Below, in pieces: positions 42,643-52,081 of a stretch of DNA of 64,000 nucleotides. The stretch covers positions 84,976 through 148,975 of the forward strand of contig MKSW01000006.1 in assembly GCA_001897425.1 (NCBI GenBank), in the 5' to 3' direction. Source of the stretch: Actinobacteria bacterium 69-20. GTDB lineage: Bacteria; Actinomycetota; Actinomycetes; Mycobacteriales; Nakamurellaceae. The notes beneath the pieces were generated by a model. The model did no database searches and was not told the DNA's origin. It saw only the letters and a program-made list of their open reading frames with translations. The position numbers and the translations under genes are program-made. The stretch's first letter is position 1. Each line of letters begins with the position of its first letter.

Positions 42643-43682
42643 CCATGTCGACCGGCGGTTTCTCCGATGACGCCGATGACGACGTTCGCGGCGCCCCGGC
42701 GCCGGATGGCGACGACCTTACCGCCGGAACTCCGAAAAACGAGTATGACGATGTTCCGGGCGATGCCCCTCCGCCGGACGAGACCGATCCGGTGGCTGCC
42801 GAGCTGGGTGCGGTCTTTGCGGCGGCGCTGGCCGACGAGCCGGAGAGCGCGGTCACGCCGATGTCCGTGCTGCACGCCGTGCGCGAAGGTCGCGAGCAGC
42901 GCACGGCCGTGCGCTGGAGCCGCGAATGGGTCGCGTGGAAATGGGGCGGCGGCCTGGCCGTCGCCGCGGCCGCGGTGGCCGCCGTGTTCATCGTGGGCTC
43001 GTCCCTGGGCACGCACGACGCGTCGAGTACCGCCGGCGCGGCGTCGGGTGCTTCTACCGGCGCGAGTGCCGCAGCAGCCGGGGATTCCGGGCAGCCGACC
43101 GCGGCTCTGCCGGCGCAATCCGCCGGTGGTAGCTCGGCGGAGTCGGGCGCCCCGGCGCTGGGTCTCGTGCCGCCGAACTCCACTGGGCCGTCTGGCTCCG
43201 AGAAGGCCCAGGATTCGAGCGGTCAGGCAGCCGATAGCGCCGCTGGAGCTGGGTCGGGCACGGCCGGCGGCGCGGGCACCACTTCTGAATCGGGCGAATC
43301 GTACGCGGCCGCGCCGAGTGAGTCGGTCCCTTGCGCAGCGCCGCCGCTCACCGAATCAGAGTGGGACGCCGCGATCGGTGCCCTGTCCGAGAACATCGTC
43401 ATACCAGAGCGTTTCGCCGCAGGGTGCGGGACAGCGGCATGGCGCGCGGGGATGCTGGAAGTGGGCTCGTCGCAGAGTGCCATCGAGATCCTTGTCGGGG
43501 CGGTCGGGGAGTACCCCGCCGGTTTGGTGCCGAGCCTGGGTGACCGGCAGCTAGGCCCGTCGGTCACCGCAAGCCGGGGCGGCACGATCGTGGTCGTGAC
43601 GGTGAGCGCCAACAGCGTGACGCTCGTCAGCCACGCTCAGCTCGTGGCAGTGGCCGAGGCCGTCCTCGCGGCTGCCCACTGA
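42639..43682 (+). CDS. single-pass membrane protein, probable partner/anti-sigma of the ECF factor
   Basis: 347 residues. An acidic N-terminal cytoplasmic region (about 1-105, with SVLHAVREGREQRTAVRWSRE before the membrane) is followed by one membrane helix (GGGLAVAAAAVAAVFIVGSSLG, about 108-128), a long Ser/Ala/Gly-rich linker and a small C-terminal extracytoplasmic domain (about 230-347). It lacks the HxxxCxxC zinc motif of ZAS anti-sigma factors. It contains two exact dispersed words, one in each poorly conserved region. Function is inferred from operon structure. Confidence 0.65.
   Translation: MTMSTGGFSDDADDDVRGAPAPDGDDLTAGTPKNEYDDVPGDAPPPDETDPVAAELGAVFAAALADEPESAVTPMSVLHAVREGREQRTAVRWSREWVAWKWGGGLAVAAAAVAAVFIVGSSLGTHDASSTAGAASGASTGASAAAAGDSGQPTAALPAQSAGGSSAESGAPALGLVPPNSTGPSGSEKAQDSSGQAADSAAGAGSGTAGGAGTTSESGESYAAAPSESVPCAAPPLTESEWDAAIGALSENIVIPERFAAGCGTAAWRAGMLEVGSSQSAIEILVGAVGEYPAGLVPSLGDRQLGPSVTASRGGTIVVVTVSANSVTLVSHAQLVAVAEAVLAAAH
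42744..42756 (+). repeat. dispersed 13-bp word, exact (A variant)
   Basis: TATGACGATGTTC in the acidic N-terminal coding region of the sigma-partner gene, read as Tyr-Asp-Asp-Val. A two-mismatch copy lies upstream at 42675-42687. Confidence 0.75.
43391..43403 (-). repeat. dispersed 13-bp word, exact (A variant)
   Basis: GAACATCGTCATA in the C-terminal coding region of the same gene, opposite in orientation to the copy at 42744, read as Glu-Asn-Ile-Val-Ile. It is the last exact copy in the window. Confidence 0.75.
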
Positions 43683-43773
43683 CGCTCGTCGCGGACGCGG
43701 GGGCACGGCCGACGCGGGGGCTCGCGGCTGGCCGGCGGCTGGTCGTCGGAGTCGGGCCTGGGACAATGACCAC

Positions 43774-45213
43774 GTGAGCAACAACCCTGGCGACCCGATC
43801 CCCGACGTGCTGGCCGACCGGTACGCGACCGCCGAAATGCGGGCGGTCTTCTCGCCCGTCGGCAAGATCATCGCCGAGCGGAAGCTGTGGCTCGCGGTGC
43901 TGCGCGCCCAGGGCCGGCTCGGGCTGCCCGTCGACCCGCAGGTGGTCGCCGACTACGAGACCATGGTCGAGCGTGTCGATCTCGACTCGATCGCGGCGCG
44001 CGAGCGGGTGACGAAACACGACGTCAAGGCGCGCATCGAGGAGTTCAACGCGCTCGCGGGGCACGAGCGCATCCATCAGGGCATGACGAGCCGCGACCTG
44101 ACCGAGAATGTCGAACAGGCACAGGTTCTCGCCGGCTTGCGGCTGGTACGCGATCACACGGTCGCCATCCTCGCGGCGCTCGGCCGTCGGGCCGCGGAAT
44201 ACTCGGGCCTCGTCATGGCCGGGCGTTCCCACAACGTCGCCGCTCAGGCCACCACCCTCGGCAAACGCTTCGCATCTGCCGCGGACGAGCTGCTCATCGC
44301 GTTCGCGCGGGTCGAGGACCTGCTGGCGCGCTACCCGCTGCGCGGTATCAAGGGGCCGGTGGGCACGGCGACCGACATGCTCGATCTGCTCGGTTCCGCG
44401 GAGGCCGTCGCCGAACTCGAATCCGGTGTGGTGCAAGAGGTCTCCGGCTGCGACCGGGTGCTCAGCTCGGTCGGGCAGGTCTACCCCCGCTCGCTCGACT
44501 ACGACGCGCTGTCGGCCTTGGTACAGCTCGCGGCGGCGCCGTCCTCGCTGGCGACCACGATCCGCCTGATGGCCGGCGCGGAACTCGCGACCGAGGGCTT
44601 CGCCCCGGGGCAGGTCGGCTCATCGGCCATGCCGCACAAGATGAATGCTCGCTCCTGCGAACGGGTCTGCGGGCTCGCGGTGGTTCTCCGCGGCTACGAG
44701 GCGATGGTCGCCCAGCTCGCCGGCAACCAGTGGAACGAGGGCGACGTGTTCTGTTCCGTGGTGCGGCGAGTGGCGCTGCCCGACGCGTTCTACGCCATGG
44801 ACGGGTTGCAGCAGACGTTCCTCACGGTGCTGAGGGACTTCGGTGCGTGTCCGGCGGTGATCGACGCGGAGTTGCATCGGTACCTACCGTTCCTCGCCAC
44901 TACCAAGATCCTGATGGCCGCGATCCGCGCCGGGGTCGGCCGGGAGACCGCGCACGAGGCGATCAAAGAGCATGCTGTCGCCGTCGCGCTCGAGATGCGT
45001 GAGACCGCACGGCAGGCCAACGATCTGCTCGACCGACTGGCCGGAGATCCTCGAATCCCGTTGGACCGCAAGCAATTACACGACCTCATTTCCGACACCG
45101 CCTCCTTCACAGGGCTTGCCGGCGCGCAGGTCGACGCGGTGCTGGGCAAGATCGCCTCGGTCGTCGAGAGGTACCCCGCGGCGGCCGGATATCGGCCGGG
45201 GGCGATTCTGTGA
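43774..45213 (+). CDS. purB: adenylosuccinate lyase
   Basis: Purine biosynthesis lyase acting on SAICAR and adenylosuccinate, 479 residues. The fumarase/ASL signature GSSAMPHKMN is at about residues 281-290, the substrate-binding TSRDLTENVEQ near 106-116 and AGRSHNVAAQATT near 148-160. GTG start at 43774 with a short gap from the sigma-partner gene. Its stop overlaps the GNAT gene start, and purC follows 1.5 kb downstream. Confidence 0.96.
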   Translation: MSNNPGDPIPDVLADRYATAEMRAVFSPVGKIIAERKLWLAVLRAQGRLGLPVDPQVVADYETMVERVDLDSIAARERVTKHDVKARIEEFNALAGHERIHQGMTSRDLTENVEQAQVLAGLRLVRDHTVAILAALGRRAAEYSGLVMAGRSHNVAAQATTLGKRFASAADELLIAFARVEDLLARYPLRGIKGPVGTATDMLDLLGSAEAVAELESGVVQEVSGCDRVLSSVGQVYPRSLDYDALSALVQLAAAPSSLATTIRLMAGAELATEGFAPGQVGSSAMPHKMNARSCERVCGLAVVLRGYEAMVAQLAGNQWNEGDVFCSVVRRVALPDAFYAMDGLQQTFLTVLRDFGACPAVIDAELHRYLPFLATTKILMAAIRAGVGRETAHEAIKEHAVAVALEMRETARQANDLLDRLAGDPRIPLDRKQLHDLISDTASFTGLAGAQVDAVLGKIASVVERYPAAAGYRPGAIL

Positions 45214-45818
45214 CCCCGGCGGCGACTCCCCGTGAGACACCGCCTGCCACACCGGAAAGAACCCCGAGAGCGGCCAGCAGCAAGGTCCCGACCATGATCC
45301 GCGACGCCACGGTGGCGGACTGGGGCGACATCTGGCCCATCTTCAAGCGCATCATCGCTGCTGGCGATACCTACTGTCTGCCAACGACAATGATGGGTGG
45401 AGACGCGCGCAACCTGTGGTTCGGCGGGCCCGCGACGACGGTGCTGGTGGCGATCGACCCGCGGCGCAAACCCATGGTGATCAATCCGGAGAGCCCTGTG
45501 GTGGGCGCCGTCGTGGGCACGGCATCGATCCACCCGAGCCAGGACGGCAACGGAAACCACGTGGCCAACGCGAGTTTCATGATCGACCAGGACTATGCTG
45601 GCATGGGAGTCGGTCGCCAGCTTGGGATCTCGGCCATTTCCCGGGCTCGCCGCGAGGGGTATCGCGGCATGCAGTTCAATGCGGTGGTGGAGTCGAACAC
45701 CGCCGCAGTGCACCTATGGCAGTCGTTAGGATTCGACATCATCGGTACCGTTCCGGAGGCGTTTCGCCACCCTCGGGACGGCCTCGTCGGCCTGCACGTG
45801 ATGTACCGCAAGCTCTAG
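45210..45818 (+). CDS. GNAT-family N-acetyltransferase
   Basis: 202 residues; the GNAT domain starts at about residue 29 (MIRDATVADWGDIWPIFKRIIAAG). The acetyl-CoA site is MIDQDYAGMGVGRQLGISAI (Q/RxxGxG/A), followed by YRGMQFNAVVESNTAAVHLWQSLGF, typical of the fold. The start may instead be the in-frame ATG at about 45294, which directly precedes the domain; the GTG at 45210 overlaps the purB stop. Substrate unknown. Confidence 0.85.
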   Translation: MTPAATPRETPPATPERTPRAASSKVPTMIRDATVADWGDIWPIFKRIIAAGDTYCLPTTMMGGDARNLWFGGPATTVLVAIDPRRKPMVINPESPVVGAVVGTASIHPSQDGNGNHVANASFMIDQDYAGMGVGRQLGISAISRARREGYRGMQFNAVVESNTAAVHLWQSLGFDIIGTVPEAFRHPRDGLVGLHVMYRKL

Positions 45819-45884
45819 CCCGTCGGGCGGCGACACGCGGGACATTCGCCCGCGAAAGCCCCGAAGGGGCAGAAGAGGTGTTCT

Positions 45885-46634
45885 ATGGCGATCCAGTTGC
45901 ACGCCATCGTCGACATCCTGGTCGCGCTCGCACTGTGCGGCGTCATCGGTCTGGAGCGGGAGTGGCGGCAGAAGTCCGCCGGAATGCGCACCCACACCCT
46001 GGTCGGCGTCGGCGCCGCACTGTTCATGGTGATCTCGAAATACGGGTTCTACGACATGATCACCCTGACCGGCGTGGACCTGCGTCTGGATCCGTCGCGG
46101 ATCGCCGCCCAGGTCGTGTCCGGCATCGGCTTCATCGGCGGCGGCGTCATCTTCGTTCGCAGGGATATCGTGCGCGGGCTCACCACCGCCGCCACGGTCT
46201 GGTTGGCGGCCGCTGTGGGTATGGCCGCCGGGGCCTCGCTGTACGTGGTGGCAACCGGCGTCACCATCATGTATCTCGTCATCGTGGTCGGGCTGGGACG
46301 GATCTCCCGGAGTCTGCCGCGCTCCCGGTTCGCGTTCTCCGTCTTGCGCGTCACCTACCAGGACGGCCGCGGACTGCTCCGCACCATCGTCCAGATGTGC
46401 ACGGAGAAGGGATATTTCATCGCGGGACTCGACCTGTTGCGCAACGGCCGCGCCGGCCGGGGACGCGAGGACATCGGTGAGGACACGGAATCGATCGACG
46501 ACCCGAACCGCGACCGGGTGGTCGTGCTGATCGAATTGGAGGGGCACCGCGATCCCGGGCAGCTCGTCCACGATCTCGCGTCCCTGTCGGGCGTCTACGG
46601 TGTGAGCATCGCCGAAGGGGTGGGCAGCGAGTAG
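45885..46634 (+). CDS. mgtC: MgtC/SapB-family membrane protein
   Basis: 249 residues. The N-terminal MgtC domain has about four helices with the signature [32 protein letters not shown], then [19 protein letters not shown] and [20 protein letters not shown] soluble C-terminal ACT-like domain (about 165-249) follows. In pathogens MgtC inhibits the F-type ATP synthase and supports growth at low Mg2+; the role here is unproven. A small GCCCCGAAGGGGC hairpin lies just before the ribosome-binding site. Confidence 0.88.
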   Translation: MAIQLHAIVDILVALALCGVIGLEREWRQKSAGMRTHTLVGVGAALFMVISKYGFYDMITLTGVDLRLDPSRIAAQVVSGIGFIGGGVIFVRRDIVRGLTTAATVWLAAAVGMAAGASLYVVATGVTIMYLVIVVGLGRISRSLPRSRFAFSVLRVTYQDGRGLLRTIVQMCTEKGYFIAGLDLLRNGRAGRGREDIGEDTESIDDPNRDRVVVLIELEGHRDPGQLVHDLASLSGVYGVSIAEGVGSE

Positions 46635-46666
46635 ACGCGGCGTCATCGGCGGCTACGCTTCTGACC

Positions 46667-47575
46667 GTGGCGGACTCTCCTGCGACCATGTCCGATTACT
46701 GGCACCTCGCCTCCGGCAAGGTGCGCGATATCTACCGGGTGGATCGCGAACATCTGCTGATGGTGGCGTCCGACCGGATCAGCGCATACGACCACATTCT
46801 GCCGAGCACCATCCCGGACAAGGGCCGGGTGCTCACGGCGATGAGCGCGTTCTGGTTCGAGTTGCTCGCGGACGTCGTCCCCAACCATGTGGTCGCCATC
46901 CTGGACGACGCGCGGATCCCCGACGAGGTCGCGGGGCGGGCGATGCTGGTGCGCTCACTCGACATGATTCCGGTGGAATGCGTTGCCCGGGGCTACCTTT
47001 CGGGCTCCGGCTGGGCGGAGTACCGCGAGACCGGGGCTGTGTGCGGCGTACCGCTGCCTGGCGGCCTGGTGGAATCCTCGGAGTTACCCGAGCCCATCTT
47101 CACCCCGGCGACCAAGGCAGAGTTCGGGCGACATGATGAGAACGTCAGCTATGAGGTGATGGCCGCGAAGGTGGGCGCAGACCGCGCTGCGGAGCTGCGC
47201 GAGGTGACGCTGGCGGTCTACGCGCGGGCCGCCGCGCACGCGCAGTCCCGCGGGATCCTGTTGGCGGACACCAAGTTCGAGTTCGGTCTGGACCACGTGA
47301 CCGGACGCCTGGTGCTCGCCGACGAGGTGCTCACGCCGGACTCCTCCCGCTTCTGGCCGGCCGCGGGGTACCGCGCCGGCGGGCCGCAGCCGTCTTTCGA
47401 CAAGCAGTTCGTGCGTGATTGGCTCACCTCGCCGGCCTCGGGCTGGGATCGAGCGTCGGATTCCCCACCGCCTCCGCTGCCGGAGAGCGTCATCTCCGCT
47501 ACCCGCGCCCGGTATGTCGAGGCGTACGAGACGATCTCGGGGCGGTCCTTCGCCGACTGGCCCGGCGGCGCCTGA
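46667..47575 (+). CDS. purC: phosphoribosylaminoimidazole-succinocarboxamide synthase
   Basis: SAICAR synthetase of purine biosynthesis, 302 residues. Landmarks: [13 protein letters not shown] (ATP-binding loop), [38 protein letters not shown], the signature [14 protein letters not shown] and [11 protein letters not shown] with [15 protein letters not shown] and [14 protein letters not shown] start at 46667. The product is the substrate of PurB encoded nearby. Confidence 0.96.
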   Translation: MADSPATMSDYWHLASGKVRDIYRVDREHLLMVASDRISAYDHILPSTIPDKGRVLTAMSAFWFELLADVVPNHVVAILDDARIPDEVAGRAMLVRSLDMIPVECVARGYLSGSGWAEYRETGAVCGVPLPGGLVESSELPEPIFTPATKAEFGRHDENVSYEVMAAKVGADRAAELREVTLAVYARAAAHAQSRGILLADTKFEFGLDHVTGRLVLADEVLTPDSSRFWPAAGYRAGGPQPSFDKQFVRDWLTSPASGWDRASDSPPPPLPESVISATRARYVEAYETISGRSFADWPGGA

Positions 47576-47694
47576 CCGCACGCTGCCTGAGCGTGCCCAG
47601 CCCGAGCGCGACCTGAGCGGCCTGGCGGGAACGGTAGCGTGGGGGCAGCGCGGCGAAGGGGTCTGCCGCCGTGACCGGACCGAAGGAGCACGCC

Positions 47695-48843
47695 ATGCCC
47701 GAGGCCTACATCGTGGATGCCGTCCGCACTCCCGTCGGGCGCCGTGGTGGCGGCCTGGCGCACGTGCATTCCGCCGACCTCGGCGCCCATGTGATGCGTG
47801 AACTGGTTACCCGCACCGGCATCGACCCGGCCGCGGTCGACGAGGTGATCTTCGGCTGCCTTGACCAGATCGGTTCCCAGGCCATGGATGTCGCGCGCAC
47901 CTGCTGGCTGGCCGCTGGCCTGCCGGACACGGTTCCCGGTACCACGATCGATCGGCAGTGCGGCTCCTCGCAACAGGCCATCTCGTTCGCGGCCCAGGCC
48001 GTCATGTCCGGAACCGAGGACCTGGTGGTCGCCGGGGGTGTGCAGAACATGTCGGCGATCCCGATCCAGTCCTCGAACCTGGCGGCGAAGGATCTCGGCT
48101 TCCCCGATCCGTTCTCCGGCTCCGCGGGCTGGACGCAACGCTACGGCAACGAACCCGTCTCGCAGTTCCACGGCGCCGAGATGATCGCCGAGAAGTGGGG
48201 GATCAGCCGGGAGGATATGGAGGAGTTCGCGATCGGCTCGCACGAAAAGGCGCTCGCCGCGCAAGCCGCGGGGCGCTTTGATTCCGAGATCGCGCCCATA
48301 GCCGGCGTTCTCGCGGACGAGGGGCCGCGCGTGCCGAACCGTGAGAAGATCGCCTCGCTGAAACCGCTGACCGAAGGCGGCCGCATTACGGCCGCCGTGG
48401 CGAGCCAGATCTCGGATGGTTCCGCGGCGCTGCTCATTGCCTCCGAGCGGGCGCTGAAGGAGCACGGCCTCACTCCCCGTGCCCGGATCCACCACGTCTC
48501 GGGCCGCGGCGCCGACCCGATCATCATGCTTACCGCGCCCATTCCGGCGACCGAGTACGCGCTGAAACGCTCCGGGATGACGCTCGACGACATCGATCTC
48601 GTCGAGATCAACGAAGCGTTCGCCTCGGTGGTACTCGCCTGGCTCGCCGAGACCCATTGCGACCCGGCGAAAGTCAACGTCAACGGCGGCGCGATCGCGC
48701 TCGGGCACCCGCTCGGCGCGACCGGCGCGCGGCTCATGACCACGCTCCTCGCGGAACTTGATCGCACCAGGAGACGCTTCGGACTGCAGACCATGTGCGA
48801 GGGCGGCGGGCAGGCGAACGTGACGATCGTCGAGCGGCTCTAG
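47695..48843 (+). CDS. acetyl-CoA acetyltransferase (thiolase, FadA-like)
   Basis: 382 residues. The acyl-accepting Cys lies in RQCGSSQQA (about residue 89). The second active-site region is VNVNGGAIALGHPLGATGAR (catalytic His), and the C-terminal Cys is in MCEGGG. VEINEAFA is the conserved N-E-A-F motif. The ATG at 47695 follows AAGGAG at good spacing and is preferred over an in-frame GTG at 47671. It is a degradative-type thiolase of unknown chain-length preference, apparently monocistronic. Confidence 0.92.
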   Translation: MPEAYIVDAVRTPVGRRGGGLAHVHSADLGAHVMRELVTRTGIDPAAVDEVIFGCLDQIGSQAMDVARTCWLAAGLPDTVPGTTIDRQCGSSQQAISFAAQAVMSGTEDLVVAGGVQNMSAIPIQSSNLAAKDLGFPDPFSGSAGWTQRYGNEPVSQFHGAEMIAEKWGISREDMEEFAIGSHEKALAAQAAGRFDSEIAPIAGVLADEGPRVPNREKIASLKPLTEGGRITAAVASQISDGSAALLIASERALKEHGLTPRARIHHVSGRGADPIIMLTAPIPATEYALKRSGMTLDDIDLVEINEAFASVVLAWLAETHCDPAKVNVNGGAIALGHPLGATGARLMTTLLAELDRTRRRFGLQTMCEGGGQANVTIVERL

Positions 48844-49043
48844 CCAATCGACACCAAAAGGTCCGAAACCATGCCAATGGCGTTATTTTCTGGATTCGTC
48901 GTCATTTCGTGATCCACTCCGACGAGACGGCGGGCGCGCCGAAGGCTAATCTCGGACTGAAGTTCGCAACGTTTCGGATGACGACCGCCGCACGCCCGCG
49001 GTAGTGAGCCCGGCCGTTGCTGCCCGACTGACTAAGGAGTGTT

Positions 49044-50270
49044 ATGCGCGTACATCGAATGCGGACCGCAGCCCTCGCGGGTATCGCCGCGCTGTCCATG
49101 GTGGTAGCGGCATGCGGTTCGTCCGGCGGGACCGGGACGCCGTCGCAAAGCTCATCCGAGTCCAGCTCATCGCAGAGTTCGCAGAGCTCCTCGAGCCAGC
49201 AGAGCTCGTCCTCCAGCGGTTCGGGCGGCTCCGGTAGCTCCGCGGATGCCAAGACCGCGACGTCGGCGAGCGACTTCGGCGGCATGGACGGCCTCGTCGC
49301 GGCGGCCAAGAAGGAGGGCCAACTGAACGTCATCGCCCTTCCGCCGGACTGGGCGAACTACGGCGCGATCATCAAGGCCTTCTCCGCCAAGTACGGCATC
49401 ACGGTCAATTCGCAGAACCCGAACGGTTCCTCCGCACAGGAGATCGAGGCCGCCAAGACCAATGCGGGCACCAACACCGCGCCGGACGTCTTCGATCTCG
49501 GACCGGCCGTCGCCCTCGCCTCGACCGACATGTTCGCGCCGTACAAGGTGCAGGCCTGGGCCGACATCCCGGATGCGAACAAGGAGGCATCCGGCCTGTG
49601 GTTCAACGACTACACCGGCGTGATGAGCGTCGGCTACAACAAGACCAAGTTCGGTGAGATCACCAGCCTCAACGACCTTCTGGGCGCGAAGTTCAAGGGC
49701 ACGTTCGCGCTCAACGGCAATCCGACCCAGGCGGGGGCCGCGTTCAGCGGATTCGTCATGGTCGCGCTCGCGAACGGTGGTAGCCCCGACAACCTGCAAC
49801 CGGGCATCGACTTCTTCAAGAAGGCCAAGGACGCCGGCACGTTCATCCCGATCGATCCGACCCCGGCCACCATCGCCTCCGGCCAGACTGGCGTGGTGAT
49901 CGACTGGTCGTACAACCAGCTCTCCGCGGCCCAGCAGCTCAAGAAGCAGGGCGTGGACTGGGCGATGTATGTGCCCGACAACGCCGCCGTCGGCTCGTAC
50001 TACGTGCAGGCGATCAACAAGGGTGCCCCGCACCCGGCCGCCGCGCGGCTGTGGGAGGAGTTCCTCTACACGCCTGAAGCGCAGAACCTGTACATGGCCG
50101 GTGGTGCGCAGCCGGTGGAGTTCGAGGCCATGAAGAAGGCCGGCACGCTGGACGCCACCGCCGAGGCGAGCCTGCCGAAGACGTCGAGCCCGATCATCCA
50201 GCTCACCGACGCTCAGCAGAAGGCCGCGTCCACCTTCCTGAACTCGAACTGGTCGAAGATCGCCGGCTGA
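49044..50270 (+). CDS. ABC transporter substrate-binding lipoprotein (family 1, PotD/Fe-type)
   Basis: 408 residues. The lipobox VAAC lies near residue 21, followed by a Ser-rich linker of about 45 residues with Ser-Gln-Ser-Ser repeats. The periplasmic-binding fold follows: LVAAAKKEGQLNVIALPPDWANYG, ALNGNPTQAGAAFSGFVM, GVVIDWSYNQL and HPAAARLWEEFLYTPEAQNLYMAGG. The ligand is probably a small cation-like or polyamine-like solute or chelate, not resolvable by eye. It opens a four-gene importer operon and has an AAGGAG site. Confidence 0.88.
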   Translation: MRVHRMRTAALAGIAALSMVVAACGSSGGTGTPSQSSSESSSSQSSQSSSSQQSSSSSGSGGSGSSADAKTATSASDFGGMDGLVAAAKKEGQLNVIALPPDWANYGAIIKAFSAKYGITVNSQNPNGSSAQEIEAAKTNAGTNTAPDVFDLGPAVALASTDMFAPYKVQAWADIPDANKEASGLWFNDYTGVMSVGYNKTKFGEITSLNDLLGAKFKGTFALNGNPTQAGAAFSGFVMVALANGGSPDNLQPGIDFFKKAKDAGTFIPIDPTPATIASGQTGVVIDWSYNQLSAAQQLKKQGVDWAMYVPDNAAVGSYYVQAINKGAPHPAAARLWEEFLYTPEAQNLYMAGGAQPVEFEAMKKAGTLDATAEASLPKTSSPIIQLTDAQQKAASTFLNSNWSKIAG

Positions 50271-50283
50271 TCCCACCGGGTCC

Positions 50284-51192
50284 ATGACGACGACAATCGA
50301 CACGCTCGCCCCCGTGTCCGCGCCTCGCCCGGCGCGGCGCGGACACGGGTGGCGGAGCGCGCGGTCGGCGATCGGGACGATCCCGTTCTTCGGGTACGTC
50401 GCGGTCTTCCTGATCATCCCGACGGCGATCGTGGTGATCGGCGCCTTCCGGGCGCCCGGTGGCGCGTTCAGCTGGGTCAACATCCTGGCGCTCGGCGACT
50501 CAACGGTGATCGACGCATTCGTCGCCTCCGTTGTGCTGTCCGCCGTGACGGCCGCGATCGGCGCGGTCTTCGGGGGGCTGCTCGCCTATGTGCTCGTCAC
50601 CGGCAGGCCCGGGTCGATCTCGCGCCGGATCGTGACCGCCGTCTGTTCGGTGCTGGCCCAGTTCGGCGGGGTGATGCTCGCGTTCGCGTTCATCGCGACG
50701 CTCGGCTCGGCCGGGATGATCTCGAACCTGTTGCGCGACTGGCTGGGTGTCGAGACGACCGGCGCCTACCTGTACACGGTGCCGGGCCTGATCCTCGTGT
50801 ACACATACTTTCAGATCCCGCTCATGGTCATCGTGTTCCTGCCGGCCGTCGACGGCATCCGCGCGCAATGGCGCGAGGCGACCGAGACCCTCGGCGGATC
50901 GACGTGGGTGTACTGGCGGCGGGTCGCCGGGCCGCTGCTCGCGCCGGCCTTCCTGGGGTCACTGCTGCTGCTCTTCGCCAACGCCTTCTCGGCATACGCC
51001 ACGGCTGCGGCGCTCGTCACGCAGTCGACTCCCATTGTGCCGCTGAAGATCTCGGGCGCAATTACCAACGAGGTGAACGTCGGCCACGCCGATCTCGCCA
51101 AGTCGCTGGCGCTCGGCATGGTCATTATCGTCGCCATCGTCATGTGGCTCTATGCCTTGTTGCAGAAGCGCACAGCAAAGTGGTTGGGGTGA
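50284..51192 (+). CDS. ABC transporter permease (PotB-like)
   Basis: 302 residues, six helices. It begins the membrane domain at IPFFGYVAVFLIIPTAIVVIGAF. The EAA coupling loop is WREATETLGGSTWVYWRRVAGPLLAP, and the last helix ends VAIVMWLYALLQKRTAKWLG. It follows the binding-protein gene by 13 bp. Confidence 0.92.
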   Translation: MTTTIDTLAPVSAPRPARRGHGWRSARSAIGTIPFFGYVAVFLIIPTAIVVIGAFRAPGGAFSWVNILALGDSTVIDAFVASVVLSAVTAAIGAVFGGLLAYVLVTGRPGSISRRIVTAVCSVLAQFGGVMLAFAFIATLGSAGMISNLLRDWLGVETTGAYLYTVPGLILVYTYFQIPLMVIVFLPAVDGIRAQWREATETLGGSTWVYWRRVAGPLLAPAFLGSLLLLFANAFSAYATAAALVTQSTPIVPLKISGAITNEVNVGHADLAKSLALGMVIIVAIVMWLYALLQKRTAKWLG

Positions 51193-51199
51193 AACGAGT

Positions 51200-52081
51200 A
51201 TGACGACGTCCGTGGCCGTGCAGCCGTCGCGAGATACCGCACGACCCCAGCAACTACGGCGCACCATGCGTCGTAAACAGACCACCATTCGCTGGATCGT
51301 GATCGCCGTCATCATGGCGTTCTTCCTGATCCCGCTGCTGTCGATGCTGTACTTCTCGTTGCGTTTTCCGCTGTCCGGCAAGTGGACCGGGCAGGCGTGG
51401 TCGAACGTCATCCACATCGGATCGATCGCGGCCGCCGACCCCGCGGACTACGGCCAACTGTGGACCGGGCTGAAGAACTCCGCCGTCCTCGTCGTGCTGA
51501 CCGTGGTGATCATGGTGGTCCTGCTCGTGCCGACGATGACGTGGGTCCGGCTGCGCGTCAAGTGGCTGTCGCGGACGGTGGAGTTCATCTGCCTGCTGCC
51601 GCTCACGATTCCGGCAATCGTCCTCGTGGTCGGCCTCGGCCCGGTCTACCGCATCGTGTCGAATGTGTTGTCCACCAACACGATCTGGCTGTGTTTCGTC
51701 TATGTGGTGCTGGTGCTGCCGTTCGCCTACCGCGCGCTGGACGCCGGGTTGGCGGCCATCGATCTGACCACGCTGTCCGAGGCCGCCCGGAGCCTGGGCG
51801 CGCGCTGGTTCCGGATCATGTGGCAGATCGTGCTGCCCAACATCCGTAGCGCCGTGGTGTCGGCGTGCTTCATCTCGGTGGCGCTGGTGCTCGGCGAGTT
51901 CACGATCGCGCAGCTGCTCGCTCGGGACAACCTGCAGACCGGGATCTTCCTGGTCTCGCAATCCGACGGGCAGCTCGCGGTGACCATGTCGTTGGCGGCT
52001 CTGATACTTGCGTTCGTGCTGCTCATGGTGTTGTCGTTGTTCTCCGGCGACGGCCGGCGCACGAAGGGAGCCTCGGCATGA
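51200..52081 (+). CDS. ABC transporter permease (PotC-like)
   Basis: 293 residues. The first helix is IRWIVIAVIMAFFLIPLLSMLYFS, and the EAA loop is LSEAARSLGARWFRIMWQIVLPNI. The ATG at 51200 sits in TATGACGACGTCC, a two-mismatch relative of the dispersed word; an upstream frame start was not used because it overlaps the first permease. Its stop overlaps the ATPase start (ATGA). Confidence 0.92.
   Translation: MTTSVAVQPSRDTARPQQLRRTMRRKQTTIRWIVIAVIMAFFLIPLLSMLYFSLRFPLSGKWTGQAWSNVIHIGSIAAADPADYGQLWTGLKNSAVLVVLTVVIMVVLLVPTMTWVRLRVKWLSRTVEFICLLPLTIPAIVLVVGLGPVYRIVSNVLSTNTIWLCFVYVVLVLPFAYRALDAGLAAIDLTTLSEAARSLGARWFRIMWQIVLPNIRSAVVSACFISVALVLGEFTIAQLLARDNLQTGIFLVSQSDGQLAVTMSLAALILAFVLLMVLSLFSGDGRRTKGASA

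Noticed and set aside
45855..45875. GCCCCGAAGGGGC hairpin before mgtC as a Mg2+ riboswitch
   Set aside because: The 5' region is only 66 bp and shows a single short stem; nothing resembles an M-box or mgtA-type leader.
48844..49043. GATTCGTCGTCATT near 48893 as another copy of the dispersed word
   Set aside because: Too many mismatches to separate from chance in this GC-rich background.
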